A stretch of DNA of 64,000 bases from Granulibacter bethesdensis (GTDB taxonomy: Bacteria > Pseudomonadota > Alphaproteobacteria > Acetobacterales > Acetobacteraceae): NCBI RefSeq assembly GCF_001889525.1, contig NZ_CP018192.1, positions 2,198,501 to 2,262,500 on the forward strand. Direction: 5' to 3'. The notes beneath the pieces were generated by a model. It saw only the letters and a list, made by a program, of their open reading frames with translations, did not search any database and was not told where the DNA came from. This document shows, one piece after another, positions 19,393 to 27,495 of this stretch (its first letter is position 1; the number at the start of each line of letters is the position of its first letter). The position numbers were made by a program, and so were the translations under genes.

Positions 19393-20235
19393 TTATTTCG
19401 TACGCATGCCGGAAGAAGATTCGGACAGAGTGGCAACGGCCTGCGGCAGCAGAGCCGGATCGCCCACCGCCAGCGTACGGCCCGAGCCGTGCTCGGAGAG
19501 AGGTTCGCCGGACCAGCATGTCATGCGTCCGCCCGCCCCCTCCACCACCGGCAACAGGGCAGCCCAGTCCCAGATTTTCAGATCCGCCTCGGCCACGATG
19601 TCGATCTGCCCCAGTGCCAGCAGCCCATACGCATAACAATCGCCGCCCCAGCTCACCCGGCGGGCATGGCGGGCGAAAGATTGCCAGCGGGGCAGGTCAT
19701 CGCCGAACATCTCCGGGCTGGTGGCGGAAAGCTCCGCATCTTCCAGCCGGGCGCAGGGTCTGATGCCGACTTGCCCCCCGAAAGGACCGGTAAAACATGT
19801 GGGATGCACGACATCCTCCGAGGTCAGGGCGCGTTCGCCGACCCAGCGTTCTCCGGTAACAGGCTGGTCAATCAGGCCCAGCACGGGTTCGCCGCGCCAC
19901 ATCAGCCCGATCAGCGTGCCGAAAGTCGGGCGACCGGTGATAAAGGCGCGGGTGCCGTCGATGGGATCAAGCACCCAGCGGAAATCGGCCTCTGCACGTT
20001 CCAGCCCGTATTCCTCGCCCAGAATGCCGTGATCGGGAAAAGCATCGGTAATCAGCCGCCGCATCACCTCCTCCGCCTTGCGGTCGGCGATGGTGACCGG
20101 GGACTGGTCGGTTTTCAGCGCAGCATCCAGCCGGGTACGAAACAGCGGCCTGATCACGGAGGCCGCTTTATCGGCGGCACCCTCGGCAACGGCAATCAGA
20201 CGGTCACGCAGAGAACGGTCGAGGGGAGAACTCAT
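19393..20235 (-). CDS. hisN: histidinol-phosphatase, inositol monophosphatase family (HisN)
   Basis: A lithium-sensitive-type metal phosphatase. The two metal-binding motifs are LGEEYGLERAE and WVLDPIDGTRAF, and the C-terminal WDWAALLPVVEGAGG is also conserved. Alphaproteobacteria use this family for the histidinol-phosphate step of histidine synthesis; a generic inositol monophosphatase is the alternative. Length is 280 residues. It lies seven bases downstream of a cytochrome c gene and 12 bases upstream of yejA, all leftward. Confidence 0.82.
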   Translation of the reverse strand: MSSPLDRSLRDRLIAVAEGAADKAASVIRPLFRTRLDAALKTDQSPVTIADRKAEEVMRRLITDAFPDHGILGEEYGLERAEADFRWVLDPIDGTRAFITGRPTFGTLIGLMWRGEPVLGLIDQPVTGERWVGERALTSEDVVHPTCFTGPFGGQVGIRPCARLEDAELSATSPEMFGDDLPRWQSFARHARRVSWGGDCYAYGLLALGQIDIVAEADLKIWDWAALLPVVEGAGGRMTCWSGEPLSEHGSGRTLAVGDPALLPQAVATLSESSSGMRTK

Positions 20236-20242
20236 CGGGCAC

Positions 20243-20728
20243 TCACGGTTGCCCGGACTGCCGTGCGGAAGCCGGTGGCAGGCCGGAAATGACGCGCAGA
20301 TAGGCTATGATGTCAGCTCTTTCCCGATCATCCTTGACCCCGGCAAAAGACATTCGGGTGCCGGGAGCAAAAGCGGACGGCCGGAAAAGCCAAGCATTGA
20401 GGGAGTCCGTATCCCATTGTCCGTGCATCTCTTTCAAGGCATGGGAATAGTGAAAACCGGGAACCGACGCACGTTCCCGCCCTGTCACGCCGCGCAAGGG
20501 CGGCGCCACGGTGCGGGCATCGGGCGATCCTGTCAAAGCGTGGCAACGGTGACAATGCCGTTCGGCGGCCACCTCGCCCTTCGCCGGATCAGCGCTGGCC
20601 ATCAGCAAGGCGATCGAGGGCACCGGAACCGGGGTTTCATCCCCCCACATGCCCGGCAACAACCGCCATCCGGCGAGCCCAAGCGCCGCCACGCCGAACG
20701 CCACTGCCCAGATCATGACCGGTTTCAT
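20243..20728 (-). CDS. membrane-anchored c-type cytochrome
   Basis: A 161-residue class I cytochrome c, similar to CycM/c552-type proteins that shuttle electrons to terminal oxidases. Residues 5-22 are an uncleaved-looking signal anchor. The haem site is CHRCH (C59, C62, H63) and a likely axial Met lies in GTRMSFAG. The C-terminal DDRERADIIAYLRVI helix is typical. It heads a leftward run with hisN and yejABEF and is divergent from kdsB. Confidence 0.85.
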   Translation of the reverse strand: MKPVMIWAVAFGVAALGLAGWRLLPGMWGDETPVPVPSIALLMASADPAKGEVAAERHCHRCHALTGSPDARTVAPPLRGVTGRERASVPGFHYSHALKEMHGQWDTDSLNAWLFRPSAFAPGTRMSFAGVKDDRERADIIAYLRVISGLPPASARQSGQP

Positions 20729-20883
20729 ACCTGCCCCACCTCGTACAAACCCGTTCTTCCCCCCAACGGGTCATTCCCAGCGCCCCGCTTCTGGCTTAAA
20801 GGCCTGCTTTCTGTCTAACACGGATAATCGCATCGTCGCAGGCCATCTGGTCATGATCATGGCGACGCGTCAGGATCGACCGC

Positions 20884-21648
20884 ATGACCCCTCTCATCGT
20901 CATTCCCAGCCGCATGGGATCGAGCCGCCTGCCCGGCAAACCTCTCGCCGATCTCAACGGGCGCCCGATGATCCTGCATGTGCTGGACCGGGCGATGGAG
21001 GCCGGAATCGGGCCGGTGGCCGTCGCCTGCGCAGAGGAAGAAATTGCCGCCGTCGTGCGTGCCGCAGGTGGAACCGCCATCATGACCGATCCGGACCTGC
21101 CCGCCGGGACCGACCGTGTGCATGCCGCACTGGGCGCGCTCGATCCGGAGATGCGATATAATGCGGTGGTCAATCTTCAGGGCGATCTGCCCACCATCCC
21201 GCCGGATATGATCAGCGCCGTGCTGAAGCCTCTGCGCAGCCCGACTTTTGACATCGCCACGCTGGTGGCGGAAATCACCACTGAGGAAGAGCGGACCTCC
21301 CCCGCCGTGGTCAAGGCCGTCTGCGCTTTTCCTGATCCGTCCGGCACCGTCGCTCCGGCGCTGTATTTCTCCCGTGCGGCGGTACCATCAGGGCCGGGGC
21401 CACTCTGGCATCATATCGGCATTTATGCCTATCGGCGTACCGCGCTGGACCGGTTTGTCTGCCTGCCTGAAAGCCCGCTGGAAAAACGCGAGAAGCTGGA
21501 ACAGCTGCGTGCGCTGGAGGCCGGCATGCGAATTGGCTGCGCCCGCGTCGCGCACGCGCCCTTTGGCGTCGATACGCCGGACGATCTGGAACGCGCCCGC
21601 GCAGTGCTCCGTAACTGGTCATCCTCCGTCACGGAGCCTTCGGCATGA
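20884..21648 (+). CDS. kdsB: 3-deoxy-manno-octulosonate cytidylyltransferase KdsB
   Basis: Activates Kdo as CMP-Kdo for lipopolysaccharide inner core synthesis in the cytoplasm. The N-terminus IPSRMGSSRLPGKPL is the CTP-binding loop, and GDLPTIPP and the C-terminal GVDTPDDLERAR fit the family. Length is 254 residues, normal. It overlaps pheA as ATGA, so the two are co-translated. Confidence 0.93.
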   Translation: MTPLIVIPSRMGSSRLPGKPLADLNGRPMILHVLDRAMEAGIGPVAVACAEEEIAAVVRAAGGTAIMTDPDLPAGTDRVHAALGALDPEMRYNAVVNLQGDLPTIPPDMISAVLKPLRSPTFDIATLVAEITTEEERTSPAVVKAVCAFPDPSGTVAPALYFSRAAVPSGPGPLWHHIGIYAYRRTALDRFVCLPESPLEKREKLEQLRALEAGMRIGCARVAHAPFGVDTPDDLERARAVLRNWSSSVTEPSA

Positions 21649-22532
21649 ATCCTTTCCCCCCTGCACCACCCCCCGCGTCCTATCGCGGTCCAATCGCGTT
21701 TCAAGGGCAACCGGGCGCCTATTCCGACCTCGCCTGCCGTGCCGCCTATCCGCATCTGAAAACCCTGCCCTGCCCGACTTTCGAAGCCGTCATCGAGGCC
21801 GTACGCGAAGGACAGGCCGATCTGGCCATGCTGCCTTGCGAGAACACATTGGCCGGGCGGGTGCCGGATATTCACTCCCTATTGCCTGCCAGCGGGCTGT
21901 TCATCGTCGGCGAGCATTTCCAGCGCGTGGAGCATGCCCTGCTGGCCCCGCATGGCGCGACGCTGGAAACGCTGAAGCGAGCCCGATCCCACGCCGTAGC
22001 ACTGGGTCAGGTCCGTAACATCCTGCGCGATCTGGGGCTTGAAGCCGTCGTGGAAGCCGATACCGCAGGCGCTGCAAAGCTGGTTGCCGAACTGGGGGGT
22101 ACCGAGGATGCCGCCATCGCCTCCCCCCTCGCCGCCGAAATTTACGGCCTGAATATCCTGCGCCGGAATGTCGAGGATGCAGCCCATAATACCACCCGCT
22201 TTTACGTCGTCTCCACCGCCGCCGCTCCGCCCGAGCCGGAACGCGCCGATACAATGACCACCTTTGTCTTTCGCGTGCGCAACATCCCGGCCGCGCTCTA
22301 CAAGGCACTGGGAGGGTTCGCTACCAACGGCATCAATCTGATCAAGCTGGAAAGCTATATGCTGGACGGTGCCTTCACCGCCACACAGTTCCTGTGCGAC
22401 GTGATCGGTCATCCCGAACAGCCGCCGCTCCGCCGGGCGCTTGAAGAACTTCGTTTTTTCAGCCGGGAAGTGAAAATCCTCGGCGTCTATCCCTCCGCCC
22501 CCCAGCGCGGGATCACTGAACCAGCCGAGTAG
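21645..22532 (+). CDS. pheA: prephenate dehydratase PheA
   Basis: Converts prephenate to phenylpyruvate for phenylalanine synthesis. It is monofunctional, with no chorismate mutase domain. The catalytic domain begins IAFQGQPGAYSD and ends with the conserved TRF of NTTRFYVVS. An ACT regulatory domain follows from about residue 200 (FVFRVRNIPAALYKALGGF, then NLIKLESYMLDG). Length is 295 residues. Eight bases separate its stop from the convergent phaC stop. Confidence 0.93.
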   Translation: MNPFPPAPPPASYRGPIAFQGQPGAYSDLACRAAYPHLKTLPCPTFEAVIEAVREGQADLAMLPCENTLAGRVPDIHSLLPASGLFIVGEHFQRVEHALLAPHGATLETLKRARSHAVALGQVRNILRDLGLEAVVEADTAGAAKLVAELGGTEDAAIASPLAAEIYGLNILRRNVEDAAHNTTRFYVVSTAAAPPEPERADTMTTFVFRVRNIPAALYKALGGFATNGINLIKLESYMLDGAFTATQFLCDVIGHPEQPPLRRALEELRFFSREVKILGVYPSAPQRGITEPAE

Positions 22533-22540
22533 GCCTGAAC

Positions 22541-23629
22541 TCAGACAGTTCCCAGCCAACGCAGCAAAGGCTGCCACAGCACAGACTCTGCCGAGCGGCC
22601 CGCCGTCATGCCAATATGGCCTGCCTCCATCCGGTGCAGCAACGCACCAGGGATGAGCTGTGCCAGCTTCAGCGCGCTGGCGGGCGGCACGATCCGGTCC
22701 CGCGACGGAACGGCCACAAAAGCCGGGCAGTGCAATGCGGCGGGATCAACGATATGCCCATCCACTCTCCACCCGCCTTGTGCCGGCAGATTGTCGCAAT
22801 ACCAGCCATTCACCACCTCCTGAGCCACCGGAGCCGCGAGGGAGATCCCGTCATTGAGCCAGTCCTCCAGCGCCACGAAATGGTCGGCACGCGGATGGTC
22901 CTGCGGCAGGCGACCAAAAGCACGGTATTTATCCGCAACCGCAAACGGCTCAATCAACGCAAACATAATCTGGAGAATATCCACCGGCAGGCAGCCGTAC
23001 TGTTTCAACACCCCGCCCAGAACCGGCTGCAACGCAGCACTCAGACGCTGGTGCTCCGGCCCGGCCGCATGGAAATCCCAAGGAGTGGCCAACAGGGCAA
23101 GCGCCCGCACCGCCTCCGGACGGCGCAGAGACGCGGCGAGAGCCAACAGGCCCCCCATACAATATCCAGCCATGACCAGAGTCTGATCGGTGAGATCGGT
23201 AATAGCCTGCACGGCGCGATCCAGACGGCCCGCAATATAGTCGGTCAGACCGAAATGCTGTTCAGTTCCCCCCGGGCCGCCCCATTCCAGCAGAAAAACG
23301 CGATACCCGGCCTGAGCCAGCCGATCCATCAGGGAATAACCCGGTGCCAGATCGAGTACATAGCCGCGATTGATCAAGCTGGGGACCAGCAAAACAGGTG
23401 GTAAATGGCCGGAACCCGGCGCAGGGTGCCGCAGAACCGTGCTTCCCCCCTCCCGCCAGACCACCTGCCGCGGCGGAGCATGGCGATAATAAGGATGACG
23501 GCGATATGCCGCCACGCCCGCAATCAGGGCCGCATCACGCTGAAGGGCTTCGGTCCAGACCGCCTGCTCCAACAGCGGGGAGGGTTCAGCTTTTACCTTC
23601 GCTTTCCCGTGATGAGGCCTTTCTGCCAC
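22541..23629 (-). CDS. phaC: class III-like poly(3-hydroxyalkanoate) synthase PhaC
   Basis: Polymerises hydroxyacyl-CoA into polyester granules. The alpha/beta-hydrolase fold has the synthase lipase box GYCMGG. With the GTG start at 23629 the triad would be Cys157, Asp311 (SRDRIVPP) and His338 (AGHIGM), close to the C149/D302/H331 spacing of class III PhaC from Allochromatium. Length would be 362 residues, also class III-like. The frame stays open to 23881 with ATGs at 23740 and 23737, but those lie deep inside the upstream gene. The start is unresolved and has no good Shine-Dalgarno. A PHA depolymerase or other hydrolase is less likely given the Cys nucleophile. Confidence 0.8.
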   Translation of the reverse strand: MAERPHHGKAKVKAEPSPLLEQAVWTEALQRDAALIAGVAAYRRHPYYRHAPPRQVVWREGGSTVLRHPAPGSGHLPPVLLVPSLINRGYVLDLAPGYSLMDRLAQAGYRVFLLEWGGPGGTEQHFGLTDYIAGRLDRAVQAITDLTDQTLVMAGYCMGGLLALAASLRRPEAVRALALLATPWDFHAAGPEHQRLSAALQPVLGGVLKQYGCLPVDILQIMFALIEPFAVADKYRAFGRLPQDHPRADHFVALEDWLNDGISLAAPVAQEVVNGWYCDNLPAQGGWRVDGHIVDPAALHCPAFVAVPSRDRIVPPASALKLAQLIPGALLHRMEAGHIGMTAGRSAESVLWQPLLRWLGTV

Positions 23630-24125
23630 GAGGTTTTGCAGCAGCTTCTCCGTTATCTCCGCCGCATGCGGCGTTTTCCAGGCGGGCCAGCCGCTTTTCC
23701 AGCTCTGCAACCCTGCCAAGGAGAAACCGGAGCGCATCATCGCGAGGGTCAGATGCAGGCCGAGCGGGCGGGGGCCGCTGCGGTGCATGGGACGCGGCTG
23801 CTCCGGCCTGTCCGCCGGATCGGGACTGTTGTGATCCACTTTTTTCTCCGCCCGCCTGTCCCGGCTCCTGCTGATAGCCACGCTCCTGCGAGGCTTTCAG
23901 AGCAGCCTGCATGGTTTCCATCGACTGCGCTGCCAGCGTCGACCAGTTCTGCGCCAGAGCCTGCCACGCAGACAAAGAGTCCGGATCGCTGGCACGCGCC
24001 GATAATTCGCTCTGCCACAGATCGACCCAGTCACGGGCAAAATCAGCGGTGGATGTCGAATCGGACGTCGTCCCGGATCCGCTTCCTTCCGTCGACGGTC
24101 CTGCCCCCGTGTCGTTTCCCGCCAT
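23586..24125 (-). CDS. putative PhaE/PhaR-like PHA synthase subunit
   Basis: A 179-residue acidic, low-complexity protein. A Ser/Thr/Gly-rich N-terminus (1-28) leads into a Trp-containing helical region (DWVDLWQSELSARASD and AWQALAQNWSTLAAQSMETM, about 32-75). A Gly/Pro/Gln linker follows, then a C-terminal amphipathic helix (about 130-153, LLGRVAELEKRLARLENA). That ending resembles the C-terminal coil of PhaE/PhaR subunits of class III/IV synthases. It immediately precedes and overlaps phaC, and PhaR-type repressor is divergent. The subunit role is inferred from context and architecture; a phasin-like protein is the alternative. Confidence 0.6.
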   Translation of the reverse strand: MAGNDTGAGPSTEGSGSGTTSDSTSTADFARDWVDLWQSELSARASDPDSLSAWQALAQNWSTLAAQSMETMQAALKASQERGYQQEPGQAGGEKSGSQQSRSGGQAGAAASHAPQRPPPARPASDPRDDALRFLLGRVAELEKRLARLENAACGGDNGEAAAKPRGRKASSRESEGKS

Positions 24126-24332
24126 GAATCACCCATTTCTTCCAATGAGGAAAGATCGTGCTTGCCACAATGTGACAGATGCGAGAATACCGGCCAGCGA
24201 TGCTTCTTGTTTCGCTCAGGATTTAAAACCGGTCATCACGGCTCCTCCCGGCTGCGCTATAAGCACAGCATATAGTTCTGGCCCCGCTGACGCCCTCCCG
24301 GTAACGTCGATGCAGGCCCCGCAGAGCAGAGT

Positions 24333-25055
24333 ATGTCCATGCCCAACCCGCGTCCCGCTTCTTCCCGTGCTGCTGGACGCCCGTCCAGGTCCGTCAAAAA
24401 CGCCTCTATCAATCACGTGGCGAATGGAGAAGCAGCACCGGAACAGGGTGATGCCCAGGATGATTCCCATGGGGCCCCGCCACCCGTCATTATCAAAAAA
24501 TACGCCAACCGCCGCCTCTATAATACCGAGACATCCTGTTACATCACGCTCGAAAATCTGGCCGACATGGTCCGCACGGGGCGCGAATTCTCCGTCTTCG
24601 ATGCCAAAAGCGGCGAAGACATCACAAGAAGCGTTCTGACCCAGATTATCGTCGACGAAGAAAACAAGGGGCGGGCCATGCTGCCCACTACCTTCCTTCG
24701 GCAGTTGATCGGGTTTTACGGGGATAGCCTGCAATCCATTGTTCCCCGCTATCTTGAGGAAGCCATGAGCACCTTCGCCCATCAGCAACAGCAGATGCGC
24801 AGTGCGGTACAACACACTATGGGCAGCTTTTTCCCGTTCGCTTCCAGCAGTACTTTGGAAGAAGTCAGCCGTCAGAATATGGCCATGATTGAAAAAGCCA
24901 TGAGTCTTTTCAATCCATTCTATAAAGGACCGGAGACTCCAGTCTCGGAAAAACAGGAAGAGCGTTTCTCTGCCGATCAGGAGATCATTCAACTAAAAGA
25001 AGAAATAAAATCTCTCAAAGATCAACTAAAGAAAGCACAAAGCAATTTTGAATAA
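24333..25055 (+). CDS. phaR: polyhydroxyalkanoate synthesis repressor PhaR
   Basis: A DNA-binding regulator that senses PHA granules and represses phasin and granule genes. The conserved N-terminal domain, from about residue 52, reads IIKKYANRRLYNTETSCYIT followed by LADMVRTGREFSVFDAKSGED. A poly-Gln patch (HQQQQM) and a C-terminal coiled coil (about 215-237) follow. Length is 240 residues with an unusually long disordered 50-residue leader. It is divergent from the phaE-like/phaC pair across 207 bases, a natural place for its own operator. Confidence 0.9.
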   Translation: MSMPNPRPASSRAAGRPSRSVKNASINHVANGEAAPEQGDAQDDSHGAPPPVIIKKYANRRLYNTETSCYITLENLADMVRTGREFSVFDAKSGEDITRSVLTQIIVDEENKGRAMLPTTFLRQLIGFYGDSLQSIVPRYLEEAMSTFAHQQQQMRSAVQHTMGSFFPFASSSTLEEVSRQNMAMIEKAMSLFNPFYKGPETPVSEKQEERFSADQEIIQLKEEIKSLKDQLKKAQSNFE

Positions 25056-25062
25056 CGATTAT

Positions 25063-25081
25063 AAGGTGGCTACCTTTATTT
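25063..25081 (+). terminator. weak terminator-like hairpin after phaR
   Basis: AAGGT-ggct-ACCTT forms a five-base-pair stem eight bases after the phaR stop and is followed by TATTTA. The stem is short, so termination here is uncertain. Confidence 0.35.
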
Positions 25082-25256
25082 AATGACAAAATTCACAAGA
25101 ACGTGATTGTATTAATGGAGGACACTTATCAATTTATTGTCTTTGTTACACTTGCTATGATCGATCTGGTTGCAAGCCATACCATCTGAACTCTTCTCTG
25201 AACCCCTCCCCGATATTGAAGGGTCAAATCCGGTAGTGTCCGACAGGAATTGAAAC

Positions 25257-25811
25257 ATGCAGTCTTCTACTAATCATATCGCACAGGATGCAGAACACCT
25301 GCCCCAGCCGAACGCGGCATATCCTGTTGCTGATGAAGAAAGCATTCTTGCTGCAACCTCACGAACCACTTCAGGCGGCCGCGCCGCAGCCAGGGCCAGT
25401 GATGCAGACAGGCATGTGGGCAATCGCATCAGGGAGCGCAGGGTCATGCTTGGGCTGTCCCAGCAGCAGCTGGCCCAGATGATTGGCGTGACCTATCAGC
25501 AAGCCCATAAATATGAGCGCGGGCTGAACCGTATTTCAGCGGGCCGACTTTATCAGATATCGCACGTGCTGAATGTGCCGATTTCCTGGTTTTTTGATGG
25601 TTTTTCTACTGAAAGCAGAACAGCCGATCTGACGACGCGGCAGCGCATGTGCCTCGAACTGGCACGCAACTTCGCAGCGATCGACAACGAGAAGCATCAG
25701 GAAGCCCTCAGCCAGATGGCACGGGCGCTGGCCGCACAGTCTGTGGCCAATAAAATGGTACAGGATGGTTACGCCACGGCTCTGGAAGAATCACGCGAAG
25801 AAGTTGCCTGA
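25257..25811 (+). CDS. XRE-family helix-turn-helix regulator
   Basis: A Cro/C1-type DNA-binding protein of 184 residues. The helix-turn-helix spans about 57-112 (NRIRERRVMLGLSQQQLAQM, then TYQQAHKYERGLNRISAGRL). A disordered 55-residue N-terminus precedes it and a helical C-terminus follows. This architecture is common in alphaproteobacterial housekeeping regulators; the targets are unknown. AGGA about eight bases upstream supports the ATG. A 201-base, relatively AT-rich stretch separates it from phaR, so it is probably transcribed alone. Confidence 0.85.
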   Translation: MQSSTNHIAQDAEHLPQPNAAYPVADEESILAATSRTTSGGRAAARASDADRHVGNRIRERRVMLGLSQQQLAQMIGVTYQQAHKYERGLNRISAGRLYQISHVLNVPISWFFDGFSTESRTADLTTRQRMCLELARNFAAIDNEKHQEALSQMARALAAQSVANKMVQDGYATALEESREEVA

Positions 25812-25834
25812 CGGCTTAGATGCTCTGGCAAGGT

Positions 25835-25863
25835 CGGGTGGAGAGTCAAAAACGACCCACCCG
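25835..25863. terminator. hairpin between convergent XRE and ykuD genes
   Basis: CGGGTGG pairs with CCACCCG, and inside them GTC-aaaaac-GAC pairs, leaving a three-base bulge. It lies 23 bases after the XRE stop. There is no T-tract on either strand, so its function as a terminator is a guess. Confidence 0.35.
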
Positions 25864-25944
25864 CTCTGACCATCTTCCCATCGCTTGTGATAGCCACATC
25901 TTTGCGTCACAGAAGCAGGTTAATTTTCTCATCTAATCCAGCCC

Positions 25945-26463
25945 TCAGGCAGGCAACACCCTGAATGATGTTATTCCGTCCTTGAGCAGACGGATAACAT
26001 CCGGGGCCGCAAGAGCAAGGCACCCCGCCGTAGGCTGATAGTCCCGCTCTGCGATATGCAGAAAAATGGCAGAGCCTCTGCCTTTTTCCACCGGTTGATC
26101 ATTCCATCCCAACACACCGATAATATCGTAGAGATCATCCTGACGCCATAATTCTTCATGACTGGCTGAAAATGGTCGGGTTATCCGGCAATTATATTGT
26201 GGATGCGCCGGATCATCACACCAACCATCAGACGGGGCGATTGGCTCCAGCGGGCAGGCACAAACCGGTATTGCCAGACGATCAGCCCTGTAAAACACCC
26301 GACGGAGAGGAAGTGTGCCGACCGGGGTAGCTCCGTCCCCTTCCTGCTTGCAGGTCGTAACGCCCGCTCGCCCCAACGCAACTCGAAGAACGGTATTCCG
26401 ATACATCAGCCGTCCATCCGGACTTATGATCGCTTCCATATAGTTTGCCGTATTCTTTTCCAT
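25945..26463 (-). CDS. YkuD-fold L,D-transpeptidase-like protein without signal peptide
   Basis: A 172-residue protein with the YkuD catalytic arrangement: His in IFLHIAERD and Cys in PTAGCLALAAPD, plus the upstream GDGATPVGTLPL region. In secreted relatives these enzymes form 3-3 cross-links or attach lipoprotein to peptidoglycan. Here no signal sequence or membrane segment is visible from either candidate start (26463 or 26439). Export or the true substrate is therefore unclear. Neither start has a good Shine-Dalgarno. The gene is divergent from the response regulator over an AT-rich spacer. Confidence 0.8.
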   Translation of the reverse strand: MEKNTANYMEAIISPDGRLMYRNTVLRVALGRAGVTTCKQEGDGATPVGTLPLRRVFYRADRLAIPVCACPLEPIAPSDGWCDDPAHPQYNCRITRPFSASHEELWRQDDLYDIIGVLGWNDQPVEKGRGSAIFLHIAERDYQPTAGCLALAAPDVIRLLKDGITSFRVLPA

Positions 26464-26653
26464 TTAAACCAATGTGCCATTCAAAAAAACAATGATTACA
26501 AAAATTGTCAGCTTCTTTGAAAGATGATATTCTTGCTCAGTTACAATTGAAAAATACAACTGAAAATTTAATTTTTTCTTTCCTATATCAATGCATGAAA
26601 AACCCCTTCACAACATTTCTGTGACCAAAAAACATCTATCATAATGTCTATGG

Positions 26654-26689
26654 TTTTGACTTTCATCATTACGATGACATTTTGACTTT
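26654..26689 (+). promoter_or_regulatory. direct repeat TTTTGACTTT upstream of response regulator
   Basis: Two identical ten-base copies start at 26654 and 26680, 26 bases apart, in the AT-rich spacer before the response regulator gene. The second contains TTGACT, a fair -35 box, with CATACC 17 bases further on as a poor -10. They could be an operator, possibly for self-regulation. Confidence 0.35.
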
Positions 26690-26747
26690 ACCTGCTATCC
26701 GTAACATACCACTCTCTACAGGCCTGCCTCGATTGGAGACAACCCGT

Positions 26748-27440
26748 ATGACACACACACGCCCTATCCTGGTCGTTGATGACGATACAATGCTACGGGA
26801 AACCCTGTCTGATCAGCTGTCGGTCGACGGGGAGTTCGTCGCTATCCCGGCCATCAACGGAAAAGAGGCAGAAGATTTTCTCAGCGATAACATCTCTCGC
26901 TTTGATGCCATTATTCTGGATGTCGGCCTGCCGGATGGGGACGGGCGGGATCTGTGCGTGCGCTGGCGGCGCATGGGCGTCAAGGTGCCGATTATCATCC
27001 TGACTGGTTCCGACGAAGAACACGATGTCGTACGCGGGCTTGAGGCAGGGGCGAATGATTATATCGCCAAGCCTTTCCGCATGGCCGAATTGCTGGCCCG
27101 CGTCCGCAACCAGCTGCGCAGCTACGAAAACAGCGAGGATGCAGAATTCAAAATCGGTCCCTACATCTTCAAGCCCGCCGCAAAACTGCTGGAAACCGAA
27201 CAGAACAAGCGCATTCGACTGACCGAGAAAGAAGCCTCCATTCTGAAATTTCTCTACCGTGCCGGAACCAAGGCCGTAGCGCGGGAGGTGCTGTTGAATG
27301 AAGTATGGGGCTACAATGCCGCCGTCACCACCCATACTCTGGAGACCCACATCTATCGCCTGCGGCAAAAAATCGAGCAGGATCCTTCCAGCGCTCAACT
27401 CCTTACCACTGAAGGAGGGGGATACCGGCTGCTTCCCTGA
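26748..27440 (+). CDS. OmpR-family response regulator (orphan)
   Basis: A two-component transcription factor of 230 residues. The receiver domain (about 6-120) has the acidic pocket DDD at 11-13, the phosphoacceptor D58 in ILDVGLP and the conserved Lys in YIAKPF. The winged-helix domain (about 130-230) has EVWGYNAAVTTHTLETHIYR and ends TEGGGYRLLP. I set the start at ATG 26748 because GGAGA lies eight bases upstream; the frame continues to 26682 without support. No histidine kinase gene adjoins it, so partner and targets are unknown. Confidence 0.9.
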   Translation: MTHTRPILVVDDDTMLRETLSDQLSVDGEFVAIPAINGKEAEDFLSDNISRFDAIILDVGLPDGDGRDLCVRWRRMGVKVPIIILTGSDEEHDVVRGLEAGANDYIAKPFRMAELLARVRNQLRSYENSEDAEFKIGPYIFKPAAKLLETEQNKRIRLTEKEASILKFLYRAGTKAVAREVLLNEVWGYNAAVTTHTLETHIYRLRQKIEQDPSSAQLLTTEGGGYRLLP

Positions 27441-27444
27441 AGCG

Positions 27445-27459
27445 ACCCTCCCCGAGGGT
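27445..27459. terminator. short hairpin between response regulator and xth
   Basis: ACCCTC-ccc-GAGGGT, a perfect six-base-pair stem four bases after the response regulator stop. It is convergent with the exonuclease gene. No T-tract follows. Confidence 0.35.
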
Positions 27460-27495
27460 TGGCTTCGAGGATTGGCCTACGTAATGGTAAGGGAC

